Shown piece by piece: positions 50,098 to 62,326 of a stretch of DNA of 64,000 bases (positions are counted from its first letter, which is position 1; each line of letters opens with the position of its first letter). The position numbers and the translations under genes were made by a program. The DNA comes from Merluccius polli (Eukaryota > Chordata > Actinopteri > Gadiformes > Merlucciidae): the NCBI GenBank assembly GCA_030340625.1, contig JAOPHQ010002892.1, positions 46,001 through 110,000 of the forward strand. The letters are read 5' to 3'. The notes under the pieces were generated by a model. It ran no database searches, was not told the DNA's origin, and saw nothing but the letters and a program-made list of their open reading frames with translations.

Positions 50098-52390
50098 ATG
50101 GAGGAGTATCCTGTAACTGCTGTTGAGGCGCTGTGTCTCGGCACCAGCCTCACCATCTCCGGGATCCTCTACTTCGTGTACAGGAAGAAGAAGAAGACAG
50201 TAGATAAGCTAAAGGTACGTCCAGGAGGGAAATGCAACCATAGGGATTTTTTAACGTGGAGTCGTCTAGTTAAATGGATGTTCATAGTCTTTGTAATCCC
50301 ATCTGGGGGGGGGGGGGGGGGGGTTATAATGATGTGCAGGCCTGTGCCTTTATCAGCTTGAATTGAGATGTCAAGATTAGAGAAACGATTGTAATCAAGG
50401 ACTGTTTCTTTCTGTATTTCTTTGACAGGATGCTCCACAGCTGGCCTTGGATGGAAAGCTTGGAGACCTTTTAAACGTTACACCGGGAAAGTGTCTGCAG
50501 TATGTTGTTATTGAAGGTAATCATCAGAGATATTAGATTCAACTTTGTCATTGCATGGTAGCCTCGTGCGACCCTCCTGATCTCACAAGTTCCCATTTCA
50601 GTCAGCGAGAAACTGTGAAAATTAGTTAGTTAGCATCCAACCAGATGTGCATCTCCATCCCTCCCTACTTCCCTCTCATGTGCATGTATGTCTATGTACC
50701 GTATAGGGACGGTTCAACCCGTGTCTGAGCCGCTGAGGAGCCAGTTCCAGGAGGGGGCCGTCGGGGTGGTGCAGAAGCTGATGCTCAGGGAACACAAGCT
50801 GGTGTGGAACAGCTTGGCCCGCGCATGGTGAGGACGGGGACACAAAGACACACACATGACCATTCCATTGCAGGAGATTACAAATAATACATTACATGAT
50901 TTAGGGGAAATGGTGTCAATAGTGTCAGGTCAGCATTGCCCGTTTGGAAAGGTGGTGGCGGTGGTTAATCATAATCCAATAACACTGTGTCTGTACCTCA
51001 GTTAAACTTTGTAGTTAAATAATGATATTGTCACAAAAATGATCAAACCAACATTTCATTTCAGAAATTGACATGATTATTTTAGTGCTCTTAACAGTTA
51101 CAAGTAACAAATCCCACAACATAACTTCCGGCAGAGTTTTTATTTAACCACGGACCACATCAGTGTACACACAGGATCACGTGATGTGTGTGTGTGTGTG
51201 TTTTTCCGTACAGGACGGACAGCGAGCGAGTGCTGCACCAGCGCGTCCACGCCGTGCCCTTCAACATAAGGGGGTCGGAGGACGCCACGGTCCGGGTCCT
51301 GTGTCCCCTGGAGGCGTCGGCTCTCAACATGGAGGTCATCCACGAGAAGTTCCACCAGGCCACGTATGGCTTCACTGACGTCATAGGACAGTACCTGAGC
51401 GGGGAGAAACCCAAAGGCCAGCTGGAGACCGAGGAGATGCTCAAGGTGGGTTCAATGGTTTGGTTCTGTGTAGTGTATTTATAAAGTCATGTAGCGTTTT
51501 TTCCAGACCCACTTACAGTGGAATTATTTCTTAAGAAATAATCAAGACTTAAGACACATCTCATTAATCAGCATGAAGATATGATTATGTCTTAACGTAA
51601 AGTATAATATGTTCATTTGCCAACAGAGATATGATTGTTGCTCTTGGTATTCTGGAGCTGGTGTCTCCCTATAGGTGGGTGCGAGCTGGTCCTAATGAAA
51701 TGTCTCCCTATAGGTGGGTGCTAGCTGGTCCTAATGAAGTGTGTCTCCCTATAGGTGGGCGCTAGCTGGTCCTAATGCAGTGTGTCACCCTATAGGTGGG
51801 CGCTAGCTGGTCCTTTTAAAGTGTGTCTCCTTATAAGTGAGCGCTAGCTGGTCCTAATGCAGTGTGTTTCCCTATAGGTGGGTGCTACTCTGACGGGCGT
51901 AGGGGAGCTGATCTTGGACACGGACCGGGCGCTGAAGCTACGCCCTCCCACAGACGGCTCTGAGTACTTCCTCACCACGGCGGACTTTGAGACCCTGCGC
52001 ATGGACCAGGAGAGCCAGGCGGCCGTGTGGCAGGTGCTGGCCTCCGTCTTCGCCCTGGCCGGGGCCGCCGTGCTCCTGTGGGTGGCCAGGCGCTACTACC
52101 GCGGCCTGCAGCAGCGCTGGGAGCAGGAGCGCCTGAGGCGAGAGTTCGAGACGCTCGGGGCCGGATCCGCTTCGCCGCCGGCGCTGTCGGGCCCCAGGAC
52201 CTCTCAAGACGAGGCCGCGGCGCCCGTGGAGAACGCCTGCGTGATATGCCTGAGCCAGCCCCGCGGCTGCGTTCTCTTAGACTGTGGCCACGTGTGCTGC
52301 TGCTACAGCTGCTACCAGGCGCTCCCCCAGCCCACCTGCCCCATATGCAGGCAGGCCATCAGGAGGGTGGTGCCCCTCTACCAAGCCTGA
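50098..52390 (+). CDS. mul1: mitochondrial E3 ubiquitin ligase 1-like (MUL1/MAPL family)
   Basis: Five coding exons: 50098-50214, 50429-50516, 50707-50827, 51214-51445, 51878-52390. The frame is continuous, 356 residues (human MUL1 352). The family sits in the outer mitochondrial membrane and ubiquitinates or SUMOylates substrates such as mitofusin and DRP1. A first membrane segment (about 8-27) is followed by Arg/Lys-rich residues. The intermembrane-space region includes SFQEGAVG-like, KLVWNSLAR and FTDVIGQYLSGEKPKG motifs, and GATLTGVGEL begins the last exon. A second membrane segment lies at about 235-258. The C-terminal C3HC4 RING starts at Cys307 (CVICLSQ), has CGHVC around His324 and closes with CPICRQAI. 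The start is chosen because it aligns with the family N terminus. The sequence is divergent from human MUL1, so it may be the second teleost copy (mul1b). It is head-to-head with alg3. Confidence 0.9.
51609..51880. repeat. short copy of the splice-acceptor minisatellite in mul1 intron 4
   Basis: Five units of CCCTATAGGTGGGTG... type precede the real exon-5 acceptor, which is itself the sixth occurrence (TTTCCCTATAG then GTGGGTGCTA at 51878). One unit is altered to CCTTATAAGTGAG. The leader from 51609 is the same as at 49192. Confidence 0.95.
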
Positions 52391-53172
52391 AGTACGTTCA
52401 GTAAGGCCGTGCCTTACTGTGGAGTGTAATGCTGATACTGTAAAGACGATCCTAACGCTTTAGTGACCTGAAGCCACTTTTAATGGAGAACTATTACCTT
52501 TTAATTTAGAGAACTAAAAATAACTTTCACTTCATATTACTTACTTTTTGGGGAAAATATGTACAGACAACGGGGCAAATGCTAATATATATTCTGTTTT
52601 CAGTTATATATACTTATGTGTATTTTAATGAAAGTTTGTTTATTTCTTATATTGTAAGAGTTGTGGTTACCTGTATGCTGACTCAACCGTTTCAAGTCCT
52701 ACAGATTAAATACGTCAAATAATGTCCCTTTTTTTAATTTATTCACGAAAACCACATTAAGAGGGGACAATTGTTTACATGTGTGCCTTGATTATAAATT
52801 AAACTAAACTATCACTCAGTAAATTAACAAAAATATACAGGCCTCAACATAATTTATTAAAAATTAAGAGAACATTGAAGTATATTGCAAGTGGATGTAT
52901 TGTTCATATTGTTTTTAAATGTAAATGCTTTAATTATTGCTCTACAGATGTAGAGCAATAATTAAAATAAGTAAAAATGGTTTAACATAAATGCGTATTT
53001 TAAAATAGGTTTCATTGAAATAAATAGGTAAAAAATAGGTTCAGTGAGAACTAATAACAATTGCATTCTTCCGAAGTGACATCGATGTTATAAGTCAGCC
53101 AAGTGGGTCATGTTTACATATAGATGAGCACAGACATTTTAACAAGGCTCCCTGCTGCTCCGATTGTAAATG

Positions 53173-53241
<69 letters not shown>

Positions 53242-53846
53242 GAGTCAGCAAACCCAGTATTCCAGTCATGTTCTAATGAGCAGTAGGAGAAATGGCAGAC
53301 TGACACAGATAAAAGCCACCTCCATATTATTTTGGGGGTATTTCTTTTCGCAGCAGCGGTGTCTCAGGGGAAAGGGGACACTAATGAGTGTGTGTGGGAT
53401 CAGGGAGTAGGAAGGGTGACGAGAGAGGTGAGGAGGAAGGAACCCCGGAGCAGGTGAAGGAGGAAAAGGGCACATAAATCTTCCTCGAGTCTTAAGGGCT
53501 CACTGTGACAGATACTCCACCGGCCCTCTCTACGGAGCAACAGCTGTGGCCCCGCATGGAGCAGACTATTACAGGCCCTAGGTGCACGGAAAAACACAGA
53601 CATTTGCTGTTGCCACCGGCTCCATTATCCCACATCGTTAAAAACAATGAGGCTGCAAAACAAATTCCCTTTTCCGTTTGTTCTCACCAGGGCTAAAGAG
53701 CTCTCAGGGCTTAAACATCTGATTAAATGTATTTAAAGTATTTGTTACCATGTAGGCATGATGCATCCCATAATGATAACATTACAGGGGTGAATGTATT
53801 AACGCATGTGTTTTTTTTTCTTAATTCCTAGTTTGATATTACTAAT
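52391..53846. other. mul1 3' flank
   Basis: The likely 3' UTR has ATTAAA at 52705-52710. A (CA)n run lies at about 53175-53238. The rest is AT-rich with no gene recognised. Confidence 0.5.
52929..52966. other. perfect 18-bp-arm hairpin
   Basis: TTTAATTATTGCTCTACA and its exact reverse complement are separated by GA. It lies about 540 bases beyond the mul1 stop. Confidence 0.9.
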
Positions 53847-53965
53847 CAGGGGCGATTCTAGGGTCAGAGCTTTAGGGGTGCTGAGCACCCAATGAGCCCC
53901 ACTGCCACCACCCACCCTTTTTTCACACAAAAACAAAAAATATGTCTATTGAAAAATAACTTTAT

Positions 53966-54024
<59 letters not shown>
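53847..54024. mobile_element. transposon end (hAT-like) followed by (CA)n, copy 1
   Basis: The copy begins CAGGGGCGATTCTAGGG, the CAGGG start typical of hAT ends. It matches 63816-64000 over its full visible length, including the following CA run. No right end was identified. Confidence 0.55.
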
Positions 54025-54030
<6 letters not shown>

Positions 54031-54369
54031 ACGCTAGGAGTTAGTATATACTATGCCCCCATGAATGTGATGCGATTATTATTGTTGCAAAGCCTGGTTC
54101 AGGTTAAATCCTCTGTAAAACATGAATGAATACAGCAAAAGAAAAACATTTAACTTTATTTTATTGTCTGGTTTGATAGTCAGACAACTGAAAAATAACA
54201 GATATAAATCTATGAATAAATAACAATTAATTTAAAAAGCCACAGTGAGTGTTTTCACACATACTGGTGGTATACAGTGACGTGTCGTTTCGTTTGTTTT
54301 CACTCTGGTCCAAACGCCGCACCACTGGCAGGGCTTCATGTTATATTTCATGAGAATGTATTGATTGAG
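54025..54369. other. intergenic, nothing recognised
   Basis: Unique AT-rich sequence between a CA run and the ACGTAA array. Confidence 0.4.
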
Positions 54370-55395
54370 AAAGGTTTTTGATATTGTTAACGTTATTAAC
54401 ATTATTAACGTTGTTACCGTTGTTAACGTTATTTACGTTATTGACGTTGTTAAGTTACGTTAAATTACGTAAGTTAACTTACGTAAATTACGTAAATAAC
54501 TTACGTAATTTAGTTACGCAATTTACGTAAGTTACGCAATTTACGTAAGTTATTTACGTAATTTGCGTAACTTACGCAATTCACCTATAACTTACGTAAT
54601 TTGCGTAAGTTACGCAATTTACGTAACTTACGCAATAAGTTACGCAATTTACGTAAATAACTTACGTAATTTGCGTAAGTTACGCAATTTACGTAACTTA
54701 CGCAATTAACTTACGCAATAAGTTACGCAATTTACGTAACTTACGCAATTCACGTAAATAACTTACGCAATTTGCGTAAGTTACGTAAATTGCGTAACTT
54801 ACGCAATTCACTAAATAACTTACGCAATTCACGTAAATAACTTACGCAATTTGCGTAAGTTACGTAAATTGCGTAACTTACGCAATTCACTAAATAACTT
54901 AATTTGCGTAAGTTACGTAAGTTACGTAACTTACGCAATAAGTTACGCAATTTACGTAAATTGCGTAACTTACGCAAATACGCAATTTACGTAACTTACG
55001 CAATAAGTTACGCAATTTACGTAAATTGCGTAACTTACGCAAATTGCGTAAGTTACGTAAATGGCGTAACTTGCGCAATTCACGTAAATAACTTACGCAA
55101 TTTGCGTAAGTTACGTAAATTGCGTAACTTACGCAATTCACTAAATAACTTACGTAATTTGCGTAAGTTTCGCAATTTACGTAACTTACGCAATTTACTT
55201 AGGTAAATTGCGTAACTTATTGCGTAAGTTACGTAAATTGCGTAACTTACGCAATTCACGTAAATAACTTACGTAATTTGCGTAAGTTACGCAATTTACG
55301 TAACTTACGCAAATTGCGTAAGTTTTTTACGTGAATTGCGTAAGTTACGCAATTTACGTAAAAAGGGAATTGCGTAACTTACGCGTAAAACCCCA
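54370..55395. repeat. ACGTAA/GCGTAA-rich satellite, strongly self-complementary
   Basis: About 1 kb is made almost only of the words TTACGTAA, TTACGCAA, TTGCGTAA and AATT. There is no fixed long period. TTACGTAA is a palindrome, and TTACGCAA and TTGCGTAA are reverse complements, so the array can fold on itself throughout. Open frames read as Lys-Leu-Arg-Asn repeats and are not genes. Confidence 0.95.
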
Positions 55396-56283
55396 CGGTT
55401 TGCTTACCGTGGGTCAACATCACCAACCGACGTAGTTCGGGAAAACCCCCCTCTATACAGGAGGAAAACCTGTCGCATCTCTAAAGTGGATGGCATTCAC
55501 CTTGGTGTGTCTCAAAGAATACATGGGCCGTAGCCAACAAACAGTAGACAAATTATCATCACATCATACAATCAATGTCATACCATCATCACAGTATCTT
55601 GAGGACACAAAGGCATAGTAATAAATGCATAGTAGTTTCATCATAAGAAATCCCTTCTAATAGTTATATGCATGTATGACCAAAATCGAATACCTCCAGG
55701 TATAAGGAACAGTAAACCTATATAGAACTAAAAAAGGCCCTGTGGACATGCATGCAATGGCTCAGGTGGTTTCCATGCACGCAGGTTTCTCAAACATCAT
55801 CACAGTGTTATCCCCCGTATCCGTAGCCAACCTCAGGTCGGACAGTTCACAAATTTAATGCCCATCTTGTGATCCATAGGCAAGGCCCACACGCCAAGGT
55901 TACTAACACGTACCCATGTGTGCCTTCCCCACGGATCCACTCATCACCAGTAGTCAGAACATATGCCAGTAGCATCAAAGATATTCATCCGTCTCATTAT
56001 TAAAGCAATCCTGGGACAACAGCATAACACATCCGAATTTAAACTGCCTTGTAATGACAACCGTAACCCATACTGTGTGTTTAATAATTCAACATTCAAG
56101 TAAAACAGGTGCCATGTCCTTCTAGACACAGGTGCCGAACTCCAGGATATCAGGTACCACAGCCTGATCAAGTCGGGGCGCTCCACTGTCCCCTGCACAC
56201 TCTCGGGTACACCTGGTCACCTTTCTCCACCCTGGTTGGTGGTCCATCCTTTGGCTCTGCACTCTGTTTCTCGGAAATGTCAG
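55396..56283. other. unassigned sequence, possibly the 3' part of a decayed retroelement
   Basis: A short hairpin word (ACCCCACGGTTTGCTTACCG) follows the satellite. The remainder has no recognisable product. On the minus strand it is downstream of the integrase-like stretch, so it may be relic envelope or 3' sequence. A second long terminal repeat was not found. Confidence 0.3.
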
Positions 56284-56331
56284 TTTCTTGAATGTCCCGT
56301 TCACTCTTTCCACCATTCCCAGTGAATGTAA
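56284..56331 (-). pseudogene. retroviral-type integrase remnant
   Basis: On the minus strand a short stretch with the G-M-V-E-R pattern and a preceding His-Ser resembles the conserved glutamate region of retroviral integrases. The surrounding frame is broken by stops on both sides and no intact domain is left. It agrees in strand with the primer-binding-like site at 61054-61076. Confidence 0.4.
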
Positions 56332-57230
56332 CTTAACCGCTGTTTGATGGGTAACTGCTGCACCACCCGGTGTTGGCGCTGTAGTTTTGACACGGCGGTG
56401 GAAAAAGCTAACAAGTTAAGGTATTAAACACAGCATAACAGCATTAGGCGTTGGCGTAGTAATTCCCAATTTACTATATCAATAAACTAGCTTGTGCATT
56501 AGATCCTTTCCCAACAGATTGCTGAAGTATTTCCCAATGCTTACTTTAACCAGGTCCTTGCAAATGTTTAAAGAACATATGTCTGACTTATGCAAATTCA
56601 ACACTTAAACAAATAAAACGAAAAAAACAAAAAATCTAAATGCACAAATATTCCCCCCTTGTAAATAAAATGCAAAAATATTTCCCTCCTTGAAAATAAA
56701 ATACACTACTTATTCCCCCCTCGTGACTTTGAAAAAGTCACGCAAAATTAACACAAAGTTAAGCATGTTGCATTCATTCTTCCTGCTTGATATCCTGATA
56801 TCATAAAATATATGTATATGACAGGGATTCTAGGTCCTAGTTTATCAAGCTTTTTGGCACAACTATTTTAGTCTTCTAGCGTTACCTTTAAATCTTATGC
56901 CCACATTATTTTAATTTACTTTTAGACTAGGTAGACTTATTTAATTGTTCTAATAAGGCCAAATTCATGAGCTAGTCTCACCCCACCGGAAGAGCTCTTC
57001 CCAGTTACCCTTTCAGCAGCTGAAGAGAGGTCTATCCAGGTCGGGTTACCATCATCCAGTCGAAAACCACCTCTAGGAGATGAAAAAAAAGAGTATCATG
57101 ACGGTTTCCTAATCTAGAGAAGATCTCACCCCATCAGGATGAAGCACTTCTCTGCAATCCAATCACTGTCAATGCACAACAAATCATCATTACAGAGTGT
57201 TAACATCTTTCAACACTAATCACTTGTGAA
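56332..57230. other. AT-rich relic sequence, nothing recognised
   Basis: The stretch lies between the integrase-like remnant and the hAT element. No coding sequence was identified. Confidence 0.4.
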
Positions 57231-58481
57231 TAGGGATGGGGATCGAAACCCGGTTCCATCAAGGACCCGGTTCCACTTTTTTCAAAACCCGAAAATCAAT
57301 AACGTTTGGGCTTATCGATACCACTATCGAGTCTCGTCGTTTTTTTTTTTCTCCCGTAGGTCCTGTAACGTCATTGTGTGTCCCTCGAGTCGCGTCACGG
57401 GGGGGGGGGGGGGGCCACCCCGGACCTCCGACCGACGGGGGGGGCAGGTAGACACCGCTAGACATACGGGACTCATACCGGTGATCGCGGCTTTAGTTCC
57501 CCGTGTCTGATCGCTGTAATTCGGAGCGTGAATATCGGTTGAATATCTAATATCTTTCTAACTTTAAAAAACACTTTAGTATTTTTTAAGACGATAGTCG
57601 CACATCCCTCGTAACTACGCCGTGAAGGTGAACCCTCCCGGACTCCGCTATTAACATGAACCGCTCCGGCAAAGGATCCGCACATCCACACGCACCGGAC
57701 ACCACAATACAAACACACATGTTTTACATTTGCTTGCTTTTAAATAAAGTTGTGTGCAGTTATACGGTTAAATACGATTATTAAAACCCTAATTATGACA
57801 GTCCTGGACCGGCCCAAAAATGTGCATCGGCTCACCCGGTACGCCCGATGGCCAGTCCACCCCTGCTTGTCCCGTTAGTTAAAAATAGTAATCCAATTGT
57901 GAAATCCGTGTTGTAATCGGCAGCATACAAGCTAGTTATATTGAAAAGTAAATAAAGATTCAGACGTGCTGCGTGATGATGTGTTCAGGTTGGCTCAGTA
58001 AAACGACTATTAGGTTATCATGATGCGTTCAAGTGTAACGTAAAGAAAAGGGAAATTGAGATTTTGGCTTGAAACATGAGTAATACAGTTGTATAGTATA
58101 TTAAAAATCTGGAGGATCATGACTGACAAGGCAGACATGTTAATTTTTCTGCAAAAAAACCCCTGTTAAATTATGAGATATTTTATTTCCTTTTGTATGA
58201 CCCATATACATTATGACTTATTTTTCATTTGGTGCTGCTGATATATTCTTTCTATTGTTAGTTGTATGTCATTTCGAAGTGGCCTATTACATTAGCCATG
58301 TTTATTGAAGGCTAGAAACGTTTTTGTTATGCTCACTTGTTAAGCAATACCAGTTCTGTTGAAAACAAATTGTCGCGTCGTCTTTCCACCAAATAATAGA
58401 AAAGTATCGATAGTGGTATCGATAAAGACTCGGATCGATAAAGGTATCAATATCAATAAATATTAACGATCCCCATCCCTA
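57231..58481. mobile_element. non-autonomous hAT transposon with intact target duplication
   Basis: The ends are TAGGGATGGGGATCG and its reverse complement. The exact 8-bp repeat CTTGTGAA lies at 57223-57230 and 58482-58489, as expected for hAT. Subterminal ATCGATA words recur at both ends. The interior (1,251 bp in total) has no transposase frame. Confidence 0.85.
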
Positions 58482-58489
58482 CTTGTGAA

Positions 58490-59989
58490 TAGTCAATCAT
58501 TAAAGGAATCAAAAAGAAAATAGAAAATATAGAGCGTAAAAACACATCACATTCAGATAAGACTGTCAGCCATGTTGCCTCCTAATATGAAACTTATCAA
58601 CCACTGGTAACAGGAAGCAATGTTCCTGCTGTTCATTTTGTGCATGTTGTCCATTTCAATGTCCTGATACGAGTCTCCGAGTCCATTTAGGGCAGGAACC
58701 CCAGATCAACTGTCCTCTCCCTAATGGACCCCCCTCCATTGTCCTGAGGGGAAGAGAGACCAGAACCAACCAGTATCTTTGCAGAAAAACATCTAACACA
58801 ATACAACAAACAATATGTAGACAGTCGTTTCTATTATGGAATTATAGATCAGGCGTGTCCAAATCCTAAATGATCTTAATGATCTTATATCGTTACTAAT
58901 CTAAGTAGTTCAAACCATATGTGAAAGTTATATCAAAACAAACGTGCATACAAAGGTGAGTCAAACAATAGGTGAATATGGTGAATGAAGTGAAAATTGA
59001 ATATATATGTAGTCACACAGTCATTGAATAGTTTTGCTTACTCAAAATGGGTATACCTCAAATAAACCAACCTCAATTTCCTCATTGTCATCGTCCAAGT
59101 CACCTCTAATAATCAAATGGCACCTGTGTGTGTGTGTACCAGGTGAAAACACTCCGGCCCATCTAAGCCTTAGCAACGGTCAGCATCATTGAGCAAAAAC
59201 AAAACATCGTACATAAAAACAAAACAATGGGCACCACATTAACCTTATAATTTCTTATCATTAATAAAAACAAAAAGAGATGTTCATGATCTTTCTTTGG
59301 AAGGGGCATGGAGGTCCCCTCCTTCTCTTAAGGTTAAAGGAAAGAATAAAACAAAGAGTTAATGTCAATTTGAACACCTTCATATTACTGACAAGTTGAT
59401 GCTTATGAATAATCAGTTTTTACACAACACTTTTTATCGCAGTAATGACATCTGTTAACATAGTTATTTATGAATTTAAATGTCTAGATAATAACATTAA
59501 ACCGAATTATTGTATTGCCTTCATTCTGCCTTCTCCCCTTGCATTCTAGGAGCGCACAACTTCATTCACACTTAGCACACTCGCGCAATGTAATGGCGTC
59601 TAGCTTAGTAAATGATAGACTGGTCAACGCCATGTCCCTTTGTCCCCTTCTTCATGGTCAGTCGTCGGGGGAGGGGGGGAAAGTCTGGGTAGTCTGGGTG
59701 GGGGGTCTTGGCCAGTGGGGGTTTACTAAGTAAACTCCCAAAATGGCTTACAGGGATTTGTAATCTTATCTATGCTCCCTGTGGTGTTACTATAGCATAG
59801 AACTACTCCTAAGTGTGCACACTTTATATCTTCCTAGGTAATATAGTGTATATGTCCAACTATGTGTATGCCAGTATGTGCAAGTGCTCCAACTCCACTT
59901 GCACTGTTAGGTATATGTCTATAGGTTAGATAGATGAGTTTACTGTCTCTCCCTAGACCTAGCATAGCCTTTAGCCTCCACGTGGGACC
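58490..59989. other. unassigned sequence inside the putative retroelement
   Basis: AT-rich with short frames only. No convincing polymerase or gag motif was recognised. Confidence 0.4.
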
Positions 59990-60300
59990 TATGGCTAACA
60001 GCACAGGAATGCTACCATCCCCCCCTGGAGAACAAAGGCCATAAACAGCCCCCCGTGGTGGGCCATCTTCAGTCACATACACCTAGCCTATCCCCCCCGT
60101 GGTGGGCCATCTTCAGTCACATACACCTAGCCTATCCCCCCGTGGTGGGCTATCTTCAGTCACACACCTACACCTAGCCTATCCCCCGCGTGGTAGCCTG
60201 CGGCTAATAGCACAGGAATGCTACCATCCCTCTATGAGGAACAAAAGGCCCATATGAGAACCCACGTGGTGGGCTATCGTCAGATACATACACATTCTGC
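59990..60300. repeat. approx. 45-bp imperfect tandem repeat
   Basis: CGTGGTGGGCCATCTTCAGT occurs in several variants from about 60052 to 60290, with ACACCTAGCCTATCCCCC between them. AGCACAGGAATGCTACCATC appears at both ends of the array. Confidence 0.8.
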
Positions 60301-60534
60301 CGATATAACTAAGACGCACTTTAGCAGAGTTAGCAAGCATTAGCACATGCAGGGTTAGGTACACGAATGTGGGTAATTGTGTTTCATGCAAGTTAGCGTA
60401 GTTCTTTGTGCATGCAATGTTAGTAGCAATGTTAGTAGCGTTCTGTAACCACTCGATCTCCTCACTCCACCTCCGAGTTCACCACGTTATCATATTAGGT
60501 CACAACCTTTGACCAATTAAACAAGATAAAACAA

Positions 60535-60730
60535 TTTAAGGGCCTCAAACCCTACGGCCTCAAACCGATTTTAAAACATTAATCGGGCCTCAAACCCGCC
60601 TCTTTTTTGTCTTTTTATTTTATTTTTTATTATTTTTTTAAAACTATATTGGGCCTCAAACCCGGCTATTAAAACTAATCCGGCCTCGAACCGATTTTAC
60701 TACTAAACGGGCCTCAAACCCGGACACTTA
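60535..60730. repeat. GGGCCTCAAACCCG word repeat
   Basis: The word or a close variant occurs about seven times at irregular spacing. Its role is unknown. Confidence 0.75.
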
Positions 60731-61053
60731 TACATTACTGGCCATTTGTTACTTCTTAATTGCCGTAAAATGACGACATAATATCATTTAACTAATTCCA
60801 AAAGAGTTATAAGCGCCTGTTCATTTTGCTTCGGCTTAACTGTAACGACTATGGACCGGAGAACCAAAGCTTTACAACAACGTACGCTAGCCAGCTCTGT
60901 CACCTAATAATTCTATATCTATCTATGTGCAGTTTTAGCCTGAGCAATAGGCACTGCTTACCTGCTTTTATAGGCGCCTTGTGGCAGAGCTGATGAGTCG
61001 TATTTTGCAGTGCGGCCAAAGTTCCAAAGTCCCAAAATAAAGCCTCTCCGCCT

Positions 61054-61076
61054 CGAATCACGTCGGATGGTCACCA
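61054..61076 (-). other. primer-binding-site-like sequence resembling the tRNA-Trp type
   Basis: The minus strand reads TGGTGACC then CCGACGTGATT, with a two-base AT insertion. Apart from that it matches the 3' end complement of tRNA-Trp, used by some retroviruses. It follows a CA dinucleotide that could be the end of a long terminal repeat. Confidence 0.5.
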
Positions 61077-61079
61077 GAT

Positions 61080-61500
61080 TGTGGGGTTGTGTTCCGAGGA
61101 AGAAGGCCGCCGACACAGGAACGCTTTAACTCACTTTATTTGTTTAGCTTTAGTTATATCTAATCTATGTAACAATGGAGGGGTATTGTAAAAGTCACGC
61201 CGCGTGGAGAGCCCCCTCGCTTTGCATCCGTCCCGATGCGCTGCCTGGGGGCTTCTGATTCTAACCGGATGTTTCGCCCGGAAGTCTCTGGGCAGGAGGC
61301 GTGGCCTCTATGACGCATAATGGCTAGTGTTGAGCGCCCGCCCCCAGTGTATTATGTTTGCCGCCATCATGTGGTCAGGTGGGGTAAATACAACTTGTAT
61401 ATTTATTTCTACTCCTTTGTGGCTATGTGTAGATATTACAGCCTGCTGATACGTTATTATTAATTCGCAACAAGATGTATTCTGTATTTTTATCAAAATG
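61080..61500 (-). mobile_element. possible long terminal repeat of a decayed retrovirus-like element
   Basis: The plus strand starts TGTGGGGTTGTG next to the primer-binding-like site. The outer boundary is not defined and no second copy lies in the window, so this may be a truncated insertion. The right end is a guess. Confidence 0.35.
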
Positions 61501-62266
61501 TTTATTGTGGATCTTGACCCTCTTGACCCCCTGCTGCTCAGCCAGGTCTAGGACACTTACCTCACACCCCACCGAGACACGCAGAGGGAGACAGAGGGAG
61601 ATAAAGAGAGAGAGACCTGAGCTTGACTGAAGGAGGACACAGTCCTGAGGTCCACCTCCATGCGGTGAGTGATGAATCAGAATGAGATGAATGCTTCAAC
61701 AATGTTCCTCTTGGCTCAGCACCACTTCTTACCTGTGGCAGGCGCGTAATTTGCGGGGGGGTTAGGGGGGTCATGACCCCCCCAAAAATCAGATCCAGCT
61801 AATATAACCCCCCCAATATCATCACACATAATTCAGAAAAATATGAAATATTCTGTTTGTTTTCTTTATTAATTTAATTTGGCAGCAAGATAGTATCATG
61901 TTTTAATCATCTGTAATGTACCCCCCCTCCCCGCCCGCCCACCGACTACTTGGTATGACCCAACCCGTTTTCTTTACCAAACCGAACTATTTCGCGCAGT
62001 CGCTGGGATGAATAGTTGAGAGAGTTCATGCTAAATGAATGTGGCGATGAAAAGGACACGGAAAGGCAGCCAGACAACTCTTTTTCATTGTTGGTCGAAA
62101 AAGAGTAAAAATCCTGACGAAAAGGAGGTAAATACCCCTATTGTTATACCATGAGCTGTGTTCGAAATCGTTCCCTATCACGGATATAGTGCACAATATA
62201 GGGTGCTCGCCATTTTGTAGTGGTGTTCGAATTCTCAGTGGTTCATTTCATATACTATGAATATTA

Positions 62267-62326
62267 TTGTTCAGATGCGTTCCGCGGTCCATGCTATAGC
62301 ATGGACCGCGGAACGCATCTGAACAA
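62267..62326. repeat. perfect 60-bp palindrome
   Basis: The 30-base arms TTGTTCAGATGCGTTCCGCG... are exact reverse complements with no loop, centred at GCTA|TAGC (62296/62297). Confidence 0.97.

Noticed and set aside
54750..55206. Lys-Leu-Arg-Asn repeat proteins
   Set aside because: They are translations of the ACGTAA satellite, present on both strands.
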